Made by a program: the position numbers and the translations under genes
Assembly (NCBI GenBank): GCA_030849065.1
Contig: JASAON010001661.1
Span: forward strand, 1-64,000
DNA length: 64,000 bases
Reading direction: 5' to 3'
Source of the DNA: Jaenimonas drosophilae
Taxonomy: Eukaryota > Euglenozoa > Kinetoplastea > Trypanosomatida > Trypanosomatidae
The notes under the pieces: model-generated
What the model saw: only the letters and a program-made list of their open reading frames with translations
What the model was told of the DNA's origin: nothing
The model's database searches: none
Shown: piece after piece, positions 57,124-64,000 of the stretch
How the letters are laid out: the number at the start of each line of letters is the position of its first letter
Numbering within the stretch: the stretch's first letter is position 1

Positions 57124-58842
57124 TTAGGCGTTGAGCTGCACATCCACCGCCGCCGGGTAGTGTGGCACCCACTGGCGCTTCTTCACCTCCGCCATGATAC
57201 CAGCACGGTCGCGTGGGAGGGAGGCGTTGGTGCAGATATTGAGACGCTGTGCCTCCAAAATGACGTCGGTGGCGATGTTCGCAGAGATGTTGTGGATATC
57301 CTCGAGGGGCGGGTAGAGCTGCTCCGCGTTGAGCTGGGCCTGCGTCGTCATGGCGTTGAGGGAGGCGGAGGCGGCGACGAGGAGCTCATCAGGGATGTGC
57401 GCGGGCTGGGCGAGGGCGCAGCCAAGACCAATACCGGGGAAGACGTAGAGGTTATTGCCCTGAGATGGGCGGATGGAGCGGCCGTTGACGGTGCTGGCGG
57501 GGAAGGGGCTTCCTGAGGCAATGATGGCCTTGCCGTTCGTCCACTGGTATGCGTCGTTGGGGATGAGCTCTGACTTGCTCGTGGGGTTGGAGAGTGGGAA
57601 GATGATGGGGCGGGCCGTGTTGGCGCTGCAGATATCGACGATCTCCTTCGTGAAGACGGGGCCGACACCACCAAGGCCGAGGAGGGCGGTGGGCTTCACG
57701 AACTTCACAACATCCTCGAGCGTCTTGAGGCGCTGGCTGTCTTCGGCAGAGATGTCCTTGCGGGCGAGGAGGACCTTGTGGGCGGCGAGCGTATCACCAC
57801 GGGTGTTGGTGACGAGACCCTTCGTATCCACGAGATAGAAGATGGAGAGAACATCCTCCACCTTGAGGTTGTGCAGGCGGGCAGCAAGCTGGGCAATGTT
57901 CTTGGCCACACCAACGGCGGCAGAACCGGCGCCAAAGACGACGATGCGGTGGTTAAGCGGGGCCACACCAGAGAGCTTGATGGCGTTGAGGAAGCCAGCG
58001 GCAATCACGGCACCAGTGCCCTGGATATCGTCGTTGAAGCAGCGGAACTTGTTCTGGTAGCGCTCGAGCATGTCGAAGCAGTGGTTGTTGCTGAAGTCCT
58101 CGAACTGAACGACGGCGGTGGGCCACACCTGCTGCACGGCACCCATGAACTCATCCATCAGCTCATAAAACTGGTTGTCATCGAGGCGCTTCTCGCGGAG
58201 GCCGAGGTACTGGCTGTCCTGGAGGTAGCGGTCGGTGTTGGTACCCACATCCATCACGACAGGCAGGACGTTCATTGGGTGGAGGCCAGCACCGGCGACG
58301 TAGAGGGAGCACTTGCCGATGCTGATGCCCAGGCCGTTGGCACCGAGATCGCCAAGGCCCAAAATGCGGGAGCCGTCGGTGATGACGATGATGTCCACGT
58401 CGGAGTACTTCGTCTCACGAAGAACATCGGCAAACTGGCCGCGGAGGAGGCGGTTGAAGTGCATACCACGCTCACGGAGGAAGATGTTGCTGAAGGTCTG
58501 GCAGGCCTCACCGACGGTGGGGGTGTAGATGATGGGAAGCACATCCTCGAGGTGGGCAAGGACGATGGCGTAGAAGAGGGTGGTGTTGGTGGCATGAACC
58601 TGAACGAGGTGCTGATAGCGGTTGATGGGCTTCTCAAAGCGACAGATTTGCTCCCACACGCGGGTGACCTGCTGCTCGAGGGTCTCCACGACGGGGGGAA
58701 GGCGGCCGAGGATGTGGAGCTGCTTGCGCTGCTCCATCGTGAAGGCCGTTCCGCGGTTGAGGTATCGGTTGGTCAGGATGCTCGTTCCGCGGGTGTTGCG
58801 GACCTGAGGGGTGGGCATCTCGTGCGTCAGCGGGAGAGACAT
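57124..58842 (-). CDS. Malic enzyme, cytosolic type
   Basis: 572 residues from the ATG at 58842. Same landmarks as the paralog downstream: IIYTPTVGEACQ, VITDGSRILGLGDLG, GISIGKCSLY, QFEDFSNNH, CFNDDIQGTGA and VVFGAGSAAVG. The N-terminus (MSLPLTHEMPTPQVRN) lacks the basic presequence of the neighbour, so a cytosolic location is inferred. The open frame continues 28 codons upstream through a hydrophobic, cysteine-rich stretch that is the translated pyrimidine tract, so it is not part of the protein. The two proteins are clearly homologous but differ at many positions, so the duplication is not recent. C-terminus ends VDVQLNA, no PTS1. Confidence 0.97.
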   Translation of the reverse strand: MSLPLTHEMPTPQVRNTRGTSILTNRYLNRGTAFTMEQRKQLHILGRLPPVVETLEQQVTRVWEQICRFEKPINRYQHLVQVHATNTTLFYAIVLAHLEDVLPIIYTPTVGEACQTFSNIFLRERGMHFNRLLRGQFADVLRETKYSDVDIIVITDGSRILGLGDLGANGLGISIGKCSLYVAGAGLHPMNVLPVVMDVGTNTDRYLQDSQYLGLREKRLDDNQFYELMDEFMGAVQQVWPTAVVQFEDFSNNHCFDMLERYQNKFRCFNDDIQGTGAVIAAGFLNAIKLSGVAPLNHRIVVFGAGSAAVGVAKNIAQLAARLHNLKVEDVLSIFYLVDTKGLVTNTRGDTLAAHKVLLARKDISAEDSQRLKTLEDVVKFVKPTALLGLGGVGPVFTKEIVDICSANTARPIIFPLSNPTSKSELIPNDAYQWTNGKAIIASGSPFPASTVNGRSIRPSQGNNLYVFPGIGLGCALAQPAHIPDELLVAASASLNAMTTQAQLNAEQLYPPLEDIHNISANIATDVILEAQRLNICTNASLPRDRAGIMAEVKKRQWVPHYPAAVDVQLNA

Positions 58843-59227
58843 GATGTCGAGGTGTTGTTGGTTAGAAAGGAGGTAAATGGAGGTAGGTTTATGGAAGATG
58901 AAGAGAACTAAACAACAACAAAACACACAAGAAAGAAGAGAAGTGAGCAGGATTCTGTTGAAGTTGGACGTGCAGGAAGAAATGAGCTCGCGAGTACCTT
59001 AGTTGGACGTGCATGGACCCATTCAACAACAAACATAGCAAAAAGGGGGGTGGAAGGTGATGATGATGCATCCGCACTCCTCACAGCACATGTGTCCTTG
59101 GAGCCTTCACAAACGTAAACACAATCTATGCTTCAGCCACATGGCAGAAGGTTGGTGAAGCGTTTGGGAAGTTTGCGTGCGTGTGTGGGTGTGTCATCCA
59201 CACCTTCCTTCGCAAATGAGCATCAAC
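58843..59227. other. Intergenic spacer
   Basis: 385 bp. Contains the pyrimidine tract ahead of the cytosolic malic enzyme (about 58890-58950 on the minus strand) and the 3' flank of RAD54. Nothing else seen. Confidence 0.5.
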
Positions 59228-62200
59228 TTAGTCATCGTCGCTGGAGGAGCCAGCCGAGTCTTCCTCCTCGTCACTCTCCTCCTCACTTTCTGTGCTCTCC
59301 GACACAACTTCAATCTCAAGGTGCGCCTCCTCCTCCGCCTCTGCGGCCTGGCTCGCACACACAATGGCATCTTCATCTGCCTCAAAGGGCCGCTCCACCT
59401 CCACGCGTGGCTCCGCTTTCTGGCCTGCCGCTGCCGACTTTGACGGAGATAAAAGGCCTCCCACTGTCGGTGCCGTCTTCTTGGCGGTGTTGTCCCGCTC
59501 ATCGGCAAACACGAAGCTAATGAGCTCCGGCGCTTGTCGGGCCACAAGCTGCACCACCTTATCCAGCTCCAGTTTCGCAACCTCTTCCACATGGCGCCAC
59601 GCCTTGAGCTCATCCATGCGCGGGCCGCTCTTCTTCCCTCCATCCACCCCAACCGCACGGAACTTCATCTTGGACGGAGACGTCTCCGTCTTCTTTCCCC
59701 CACCACGCGCCAACACAGCCTCACAGGTTGAGCACTGAAGGAGGTCGTGCGTGTCGCTGTTGGTGCCGCCCTTGAACTGAAAGAGCGACTTGAGCTCCTC
59801 CAGGGTGAAGTGCTGCTTCGAGTCTTCCTGCATATCCACGACATTGGCAGAGAGGCCTTGTTTGCTAACCTGCCGTTGATAGATCTTTTCCTCAATGGTT
59901 CCGGTGCTGAGGAGGCGGTAAATGAAGACGCGCTTCTTTTGCCCATCACGCCACACACGTCCCATGGCCTGTGCGTCGTTGGCTGGGTTCCAGTCTGGGT
60001 CAAACAAGATGAGTCGGTTGGCGCCAATGAGGTTCAGCCCCACACCACCTGCCTTGGAGCTCAGCAGGAAGACAATCTCCTGTGAGCCGGGAACGTTGAA
60101 GTAATCCACGAGCTCCTGCCGCTTCTTGATGGGTGTGCTACCGTCAAGCTGGAAGAAGGCCACCTTCTTTGCTGCGCAGAGGGCGGCGATGATGTCGAGG
60201 GTCTGGGTGAAGTTTGAGACGATGACGAGCTTATCGTGCTCACCGTTGCGACGAATCTCATCCAACACCATTGAGACGAAGCTCAGTTTGCTCCCGCTCG
60301 CCGCATCCAGACTACCACGCTTGAAGCCCTTGGGTACGACACTTCGCGGAATACCGCCACCAACATCTCCATCACCACGCCCCCCACTGCGTTGGTTGGA
60401 TAGTTGCACCGCCTCATGGAAGAGGTCCATGTGGTTGCACAACTTGCGCAGGGCAGAGATCAACACCAGTGGCGTACATGCAGCTCGCTCCACCACATCA
60501 GACAAGGCACGGTAGGCTGACATTTGCTGCTCGCCAAGACGAACAAAGACGGTGAGGTCCACCTTTGGTGGTAGGTAGGATTCATTGATGGTCTGTGTGC
60601 GACGAAGAATGAAGCGCTGCGTTAGAACGGAGAGATAGTGTGCCCGATCCCTGCCAAGCAGCTTGAGATGATCCGGGCAGGATGGATCTCTTCCCAAAGA
60701 CACAGGCTCCTCGAACACACGGCTGAAGAGGTCGCGATTGCCAAGGATGCCCGGGTTTACGAAGCCCACCATGGCGTGGAACTCAGACAAGTCATTCTGA
60801 ATGGGTGTGCCAGAGAGAATAACCCGATTGCGTGTTGGCAGCTGGTCCACCGCCTTGGTCGTCTTCACCTCCGCATTCTTGAGACGATGGCCCTCATCAC
60901 ACACCACAAGCTGGATGGAGCTGAGGGTGGAGAGGCGGCTGACGTACTTGCGCAGTTGGTCGTAGGAAATGACGAGAACATCGCCCTCACCGTCAAAGCG
61001 GGAGATGATGCGATCCCCCTTCGGGGTGGATTCCGAAATGGCAAAGTGCTTCACCGCACCAACACCGAGCCACTTATCGAACTCGTTTCCCCAATTTTTC
61101 ACCAGTGAAGATGGTGTCACGACAAGACACTTGCGCGCGGTTGGTACGCCATGTTTGCCCTGCTTCAGACATGTGTAGATGGTTGCGACTGTCTGAATGG
61201 TCTTGCCAAGGCCCATCTCATCCGCCAAGATGGCACCATGATAGCCCGCCATCCTTTCACCCGTGATGCAGTCGAAGAGGAAGCGCACACCAACACGTTG
61301 ATGAGGGCGAAGCTTATCGCCAACGATGGGATCCACCACGACTGAGACCTGCCGTCGGCCGTGCGCATCGCGCTTGTAGTCCGCACGGAAGAGCACCACA
61401 GCACCTTCACGGTCGGGGTCGTGGAGTGGGTGCAGATCCTCGAGGAGGCCATTGCTCAGCTGCTTTGGTCGTCCTGCTAGGGGCACAACAAAGCCCGTCT
61501 CGCCATCTCGTGGACGCTTCCGAAAGAGTTGTGCGGCAAACACACCACGACCACCGATGCTGGTGCCAAAAGACATAGTGGGCTTCTTCAGCTTATCTGC
61601 AGCAGCAGCCGCAGCTTCTTGCTTGGCCTTGTTGCGGTCCTCCTTGATGCGCATGTCGTGCTCAGATCTCAGAAAGAATTCTCCGCTTCGAAAGCTTTCT
61701 TCCGCCAAGGCAGTGATGAGGAGGACCGCCTTGTTTCCCACCTTCATGGTTTGGCCAGCACACGCGGCCTCCACCTCTGCGGGACGAATGGGGTAGCCAG
61801 GATCTGGTCTGTTGCCAAATTGTCGGCCAACACGGTCGAACATCATCACTCCATGCTGCTCCACGTCAATGATGATGATGCCAACACATTCATGGCGAGT
61901 GGCACCATCGGTTTCCACCTGGAAGTACAGCTTGTTGTGTGGGCTCACGGGGTAGCGCGGCACGACAACGGTCGCTGGTGCGTCATCCTCCTCTGCTTCT
62001 TCGGCAGCATCTGCAGCAGCAGTGAGGACCGCTGTGGCATCAGCCAAAGAGTTTGCCGAGGGCGGCAGTGTTGTTGTTGTACCATCGGGGTCATCCATCC
62101 CATCCGCCACAGATGCATCCTCCTTCGTGGCGGAGGAACGCGAGCTTGATGCAGGAGGAGCTGGTTGGTGATAGTTCAGGTGCGCACGCTTCGCCAGACG

Positions 62201-62551
62201 TTGGGCGATGATGTCTTCTTGAGTGGTTCCACGACAACTTGGATAGAGCACCACACGCTGCCCGCCAACCTGATTGTTATTGTGGGTGGATGCGTCGCAG
62301 GTGGAGGAACCTTCCGTTGCCTCGATGGGGGCATCTGCGGCAGCGTCCTCAGCACGACCGCTGGAGGCTGGCGCCTTGTACGTCCCACGTGAAGATGGAG
62401 CGGCAGGACGACGTACAGCGTGAAGAAAGCGAGGAACATTATCCGTCTGTGTTGCCATGGCACCAGGAGCGTGTTGCGAAGCATTTTTGGTGTTGTCGGA
62501 TCGTGAGGGCGGTCGAAAGCCCCCGCCACTGTTCTGACGGAAGAGTGGCAT
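59228..62551 (-). CDS. RAD54: DNA repair and recombination ATPase RAD54
   Basis: 1,107 residues from the ATG at 62551 (an upstream TTG codon opens the frame). The Snf2 core starts at about 425 with KLRPHQRVGVRFLFDCI, then Walker A ADEMGLGKTIQ (about 448), the RAD54-type CDEGHRLKN box (about 552, DEGH not DEAH), LSGTPIQNDLSEF, and lobe 2 with LSSKAGGVGLNLIGANRL and QAMGRVWRDGQKK. FILRRTQTINESYLPPK and LRKLCNHMDL are RAD54 hallmarks. The C-terminus includes a zinc-type LLQCSTCEAVL segment and an acidic E/S/D tail. RAD54 helps RAD51 pair homologous DNA. The N-terminal 400 residues are longer than in yeast (898 residues in total) and include low-complexity A/E/S stretches. Confidence 0.95.
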   Translation of the reverse strand: MPLFRQNSGGGFRPPSRSDNTKNASQHAPGAMATQTDNVPRFLHAVRRPAAPSSRGTYKAPASSGRAEDAAADAPIEATEGSSTCDASTHNNNQVGGQRVVLYPSCRGTTQEDIIAQRLAKRAHLNYHQPAPPASSSRSSATKEDASVADGMDDPDGTTTTLPPSANSLADATAVLTAAADAAEEAEEDDAPATVVVPRYPVSPHNKLYFQVETDGATRHECVGIIIIDVEQHGVMMFDRVGRQFGNRPDPGYPIRPAEVEAACAGQTMKVGNKAVLLITALAEESFRSGEFFLRSEHDMRIKEDRNKAKQEAAAAAADKLKKPTMSFGTSIGGRGVFAAQLFRKRPRDGETGFVVPLAGRPKQLSNGLLEDLHPLHDPDREGAVVLFRADYKRDAHGRRQVSVVVDPIVGDKLRPHQRVGVRFLFDCITGERMAGYHGAILADEMGLGKTIQTVATIYTCLKQGKHGVPTARKCLVVTPSSLVKNWGNEFDKWLGVGAVKHFAISESTPKGDRIISRFDGEGDVLVISYDQLRKYVSRLSTLSSIQLVVCDEGHRLKNAEVKTTKAVDQLPTRNRVILSGTPIQNDLSEFHAMVGFVNPGILGNRDLFSRVFEEPVSLGRDPSCPDHLKLLGRDRAHYLSVLTQRFILRRTQTINESYLPPKVDLTVFVRLGEQQMSAYRALSDVVERAACTPLVLISALRKLCNHMDLFHEAVQLSNQRSGGRGDGDVGGGIPRSVVPKGFKRGSLDAASGSKLSFVSMVLDEIRRNGEHDKLVIVSNFTQTLDIIAALCAAKKVAFFQLDGSTPIKKRQELVDYFNVPGSQEIVFLLSSKAGGVGLNLIGANRLILFDPDWNPANDAQAMGRVWRDGQKKRVFIYRLLSTGTIEEKIYQRQVSKQGLSANVVDMQEDSKQHFTLEELKSLFQFKGGTNSDTHDLLQCSTCEAVLARGGGKKTETSPSKMKFRAVGVDGGKKSGPRMDELKAWRHVEEVAKLELDKVVQLVARQAPELISFVFADERDNTAKKTAPTVGGLLSPSKSAAAGQKAEPRVEVERPFEADEDAIVCASQAAEAEEEAHLEIEVVSESTESEEESDEEEDSAGSSSDDD

Positions 62552-62601
62552 CGCGATGCCCCACAACGTGTGTGGGTTGTCTTGTGTTTCTATACCTTGT
62601 G

Positions 62602-62632
62602 CTACACGTGGGAAGGTAAGAGAGGAGGTGAA
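62602..62632 (-). promoter_or_regulatory. Predicted trans-splice acceptor for RAD54
   Basis: C/T-rich tract at about 62611-62632 on the minus strand, with the first AG at 62603-62602, about 50 bases ahead of the ATG at 62551. Confidence 0.5.
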
Positions 62633-62760
62633 GCAGCACGAGATGATGAATGATGCGCACGTCAGAAAGCATCATCACGAGGTGGGTGGATGGCCTCCAG
62701 AAGGATGTTGCGCGCGTGGTTGTGTGTCTTTGACGTTGGGAGAAGCGGGAGAGGTCGGAT

Positions 62761-63747
62761 TCACTGTTCCGTCGCAGACCTCTGTTTCTTGGCCTGCGCA
62801 CGAATCTTCTTCTCCAACTCCTTCTTCGCCCGCAGCAGCTGCACAAGACGGCGGATTCCCTCATCCAGTGCCTTGCGCTCAGCACCGCTCTTGGTGCTGG
62901 CAAGCTCCACCGCCGCTCGCAAATTGTCATGGCGCTTTGCAAAATCGGCCAGCGCAAGGCGATACCGTGCGTCCTCGAGCTGCTTCGCCTGCTCGCCATG
63001 TGCGCGCTCCAGCAATCGCAGCTGATTGGCCTGCTCCGCCACCCGTGTTTGCGCGTTGGCTAACTCTCCTTCGAGCGTGGATGTACGCTCCTCTAACCGT
63101 CTTCGTTGGATGTGCAGAATATCAATCTCTTCCTCCTTCAGCGCGGGGTCCACGCGTGCGGCTGCCGCACGTTGCGCCGCCTCCTCTGGAGTCGGAAAGT
63201 TCGGCGAGCGCAACCACGCAATCGTCGATGAGACGTCAGCATCGGTGAGGCCTTCATCCGTCATTATGTGAAGAAAGTGGCCCGACATGCGTTCATCCAC
63301 GTCGAGCTGCATATCATCAATGGCAAACCACCGCCCACCAATAGCCTCTGGGTAGTCCTCCATGTGTGTTTGTATCCAGCGATGTATCTCATCCACGCGG
63401 TCTCGTACCAAACGTTGTTCCGTCAAGTCATCGGCGTAGTACGACACCTGTGAGACCTTCACGGTGCCGTTTGGTGTGCCACCGGCAATGAGTGGGAGTG
63501 CGCCTGGTGCTGCATCCTGAATGAAGCGGTCCAGGCGCGCAATCATGTCGGGGAAGTTGCGCCACGTGCTGGATAAGATGATGGAAACACAATCTTTGCC
63601 ACCACAGCCGTCGTCGATGATGCGGCGAAGACGATGAACGCAATCGGCGCTGAGATCGCCTCCGCCAAACGTGAATTTTGGCACCGGGAGGAGGACGCCA
63701 TCAATATCCAGGAAGATCACCCACCGACGGCAGTGCTCCACCTCCAT
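62761..63747 (-). CDS. HAD-domain protein (SAK-type) with C-terminal coiled coil
   Basis: 328 residues from the ATG at 63747. N-terminal HAD fold: VIFLDIDGVLLP (D14, D16), IILSSTWRN (motif II, T61), a GGTPNGT stretch, RVDEIHRWIQ, and RWFAIDDMQ (D144, D145). The order DIDGVL, SSTW, TP, EI-WI, W-IDD matches the HAD group called Swiss Army Knife RNA repair-like (PF18143), known mostly from bacteria and protists; the role is predicted, not proven. Residues about 200-328 form a long coiled coil rich in R, E, A, L and Q, ending in KKELEKKIRAQAKKQ. No membrane span. The upstream frame reads through the pyrimidine tract and AG at 63762. Confidence 0.75.
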   Translation of the reverse strand: MEVEHCRRWVIFLDIDGVLLPVPKFTFGGGDLSADCVHRLRRIIDDGCGGKDCVSIILSSTWRNFPDMIARLDRFIQDAAPGALPLIAGGTPNGTVKVSQVSYYADDLTEQRLVRDRVDEIHRWIQTHMEDYPEAIGGRWFAIDDMQLDVDERMSGHFLHIMTDEGLTDADVSSTIAWLRSPNFPTPEEAAQRAAAARVDPALKEEEIDILHIQRRRLEERTSTLEGELANAQTRVAEQANQLRLLERAHGEQAKQLEDARYRLALADFAKRHDNLRAAVELASTKSGAERKALDEGIRRLVQLLRAKKELEKKIRAQAKKQRSATEQ

Positions 63748-63761
63748 CAATGCGTTTCTAT

Positions 63762-63808
63762 CTGCAACACAAACAACAACAAGATGATGAGAGAAGGAGG
63801 AGAAGAAG
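63762..63808 (-). promoter_or_regulatory. Predicted trans-splice acceptor for the HAD gene
   Basis: Pyrimidine-rich run at about 63791-63808 on the minus strand and a T/G-rich stretch, with the first AG at 63763-63762, 15 bases before the ATG at 63747. Confidence 0.58.
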
Positions 63809-63942
63809 TACGATCTCCGTGAAGTACAACCATCTATATGAGCCGGAAACACACTAGCTCACTCCGACACAATTGGTTCCTTTCATTGCCAACGGCTGCA
63901 CAACAGCCAAAAGCACACACAAACGCAAATACATCATCGGCA

Positions 63943-63999
63943 TTATCCATCATCATGTGCGAAACAAGTAGGTGGATGCGCATTAATATCGAAATCATC
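63943..63999 (-). CDS. Possible C-terminal tail of a further gene entering from the right edge
   Basis: From the window edge one minus-strand frame reads 18 codons (DDFDINAHPPTCFAHDDG) to a TAA at 63945-63943. It fits where the next gene of the array should end, but is too short to test. Confidence 0.15.
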   Translation of the reverse strand, partial: DDFDINAHPPTCFAHDDG

Positions 64000-64000
64000 A

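Noticed and set aside
57778..58911. 377-codon plus-strand open frame antisense to the cytosolic malic enzyme
   Set aside because: Same artefact; no family match and opposite to the direction of the whole array.

Overview
This 64 kb window looks like nuclear DNA of a kinetoplastid flagellate, most likely a free-living bodonid such as Bodo saltans (lineage is an inference). Every convincing gene lies on the minus strand. None needs an intron. Spacers are usually 160-450 bp. Many starts sit just after a pyrimidine tract and an AG, the signature of spliced-leader trans-splicing. No rRNA, tRNA, spliced-leader gene, mobile element or CRISPR array was recognised. Thirty protein genes are supported, one cut by the left edge.

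Layout, left to right (transcription runs right to left). 1-13 kb: an ASCC1/AKAP7-type 2H phosphoesterase (partial), an ATRX-like SNF2 ATPase, a dynactin p62-like protein, outer-arm dynein light chain LC1, the meiotic protein MND1, an unknown protein and the RFC large subunit. 13-26 kb: three large low-complexity unknowns, a TBC-domain Rab-GAP, a 110-residue membrane protein and an APC4-like protein. 26-38 kb: a methyltransferase, MCM5, an FG-repeat/PCI (TREX-2-like) protein, a family A DNA polymerase of the theta/nu type, a small membrane protein and a probably mitochondrial unknown. 38-52 kb: triosephosphate isomerase, dynein light chain p28, a PPR protein, a 1,595-residue SAC phosphatase joined to SAM-, DEP- and DUF547-like regions, an ERI1-like exonuclease fused to Tpt1, a KOW protein and an RGG protein. 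52-64 kb: two malic enzymes, RAD54, and a HAD-domain coiled-coil protein.

Neighbours are mostly unrelated, as expected for kinetoplastid polycistrons. Recurrent themes are genome maintenance (ATRX-like, RFC1, MCM5, polymerase, RAD54, MND1, APC4-like), flagellar dynein (LC1, p28), RNA end processing (2H protein, exonuclease-Tpt1, HAD protein) and carbon metabolism (TIM, two malic enzymes). The three longest non-coding spacers lie exactly 3' of the three carbon-metabolism genes, suggesting long regulatory 3' UTRs. For about half the genes the longest open frame runs back through the trans-splice signal or begins with a non-ATG codon; starts here are placed at the first ATG after the predicted acceptor.
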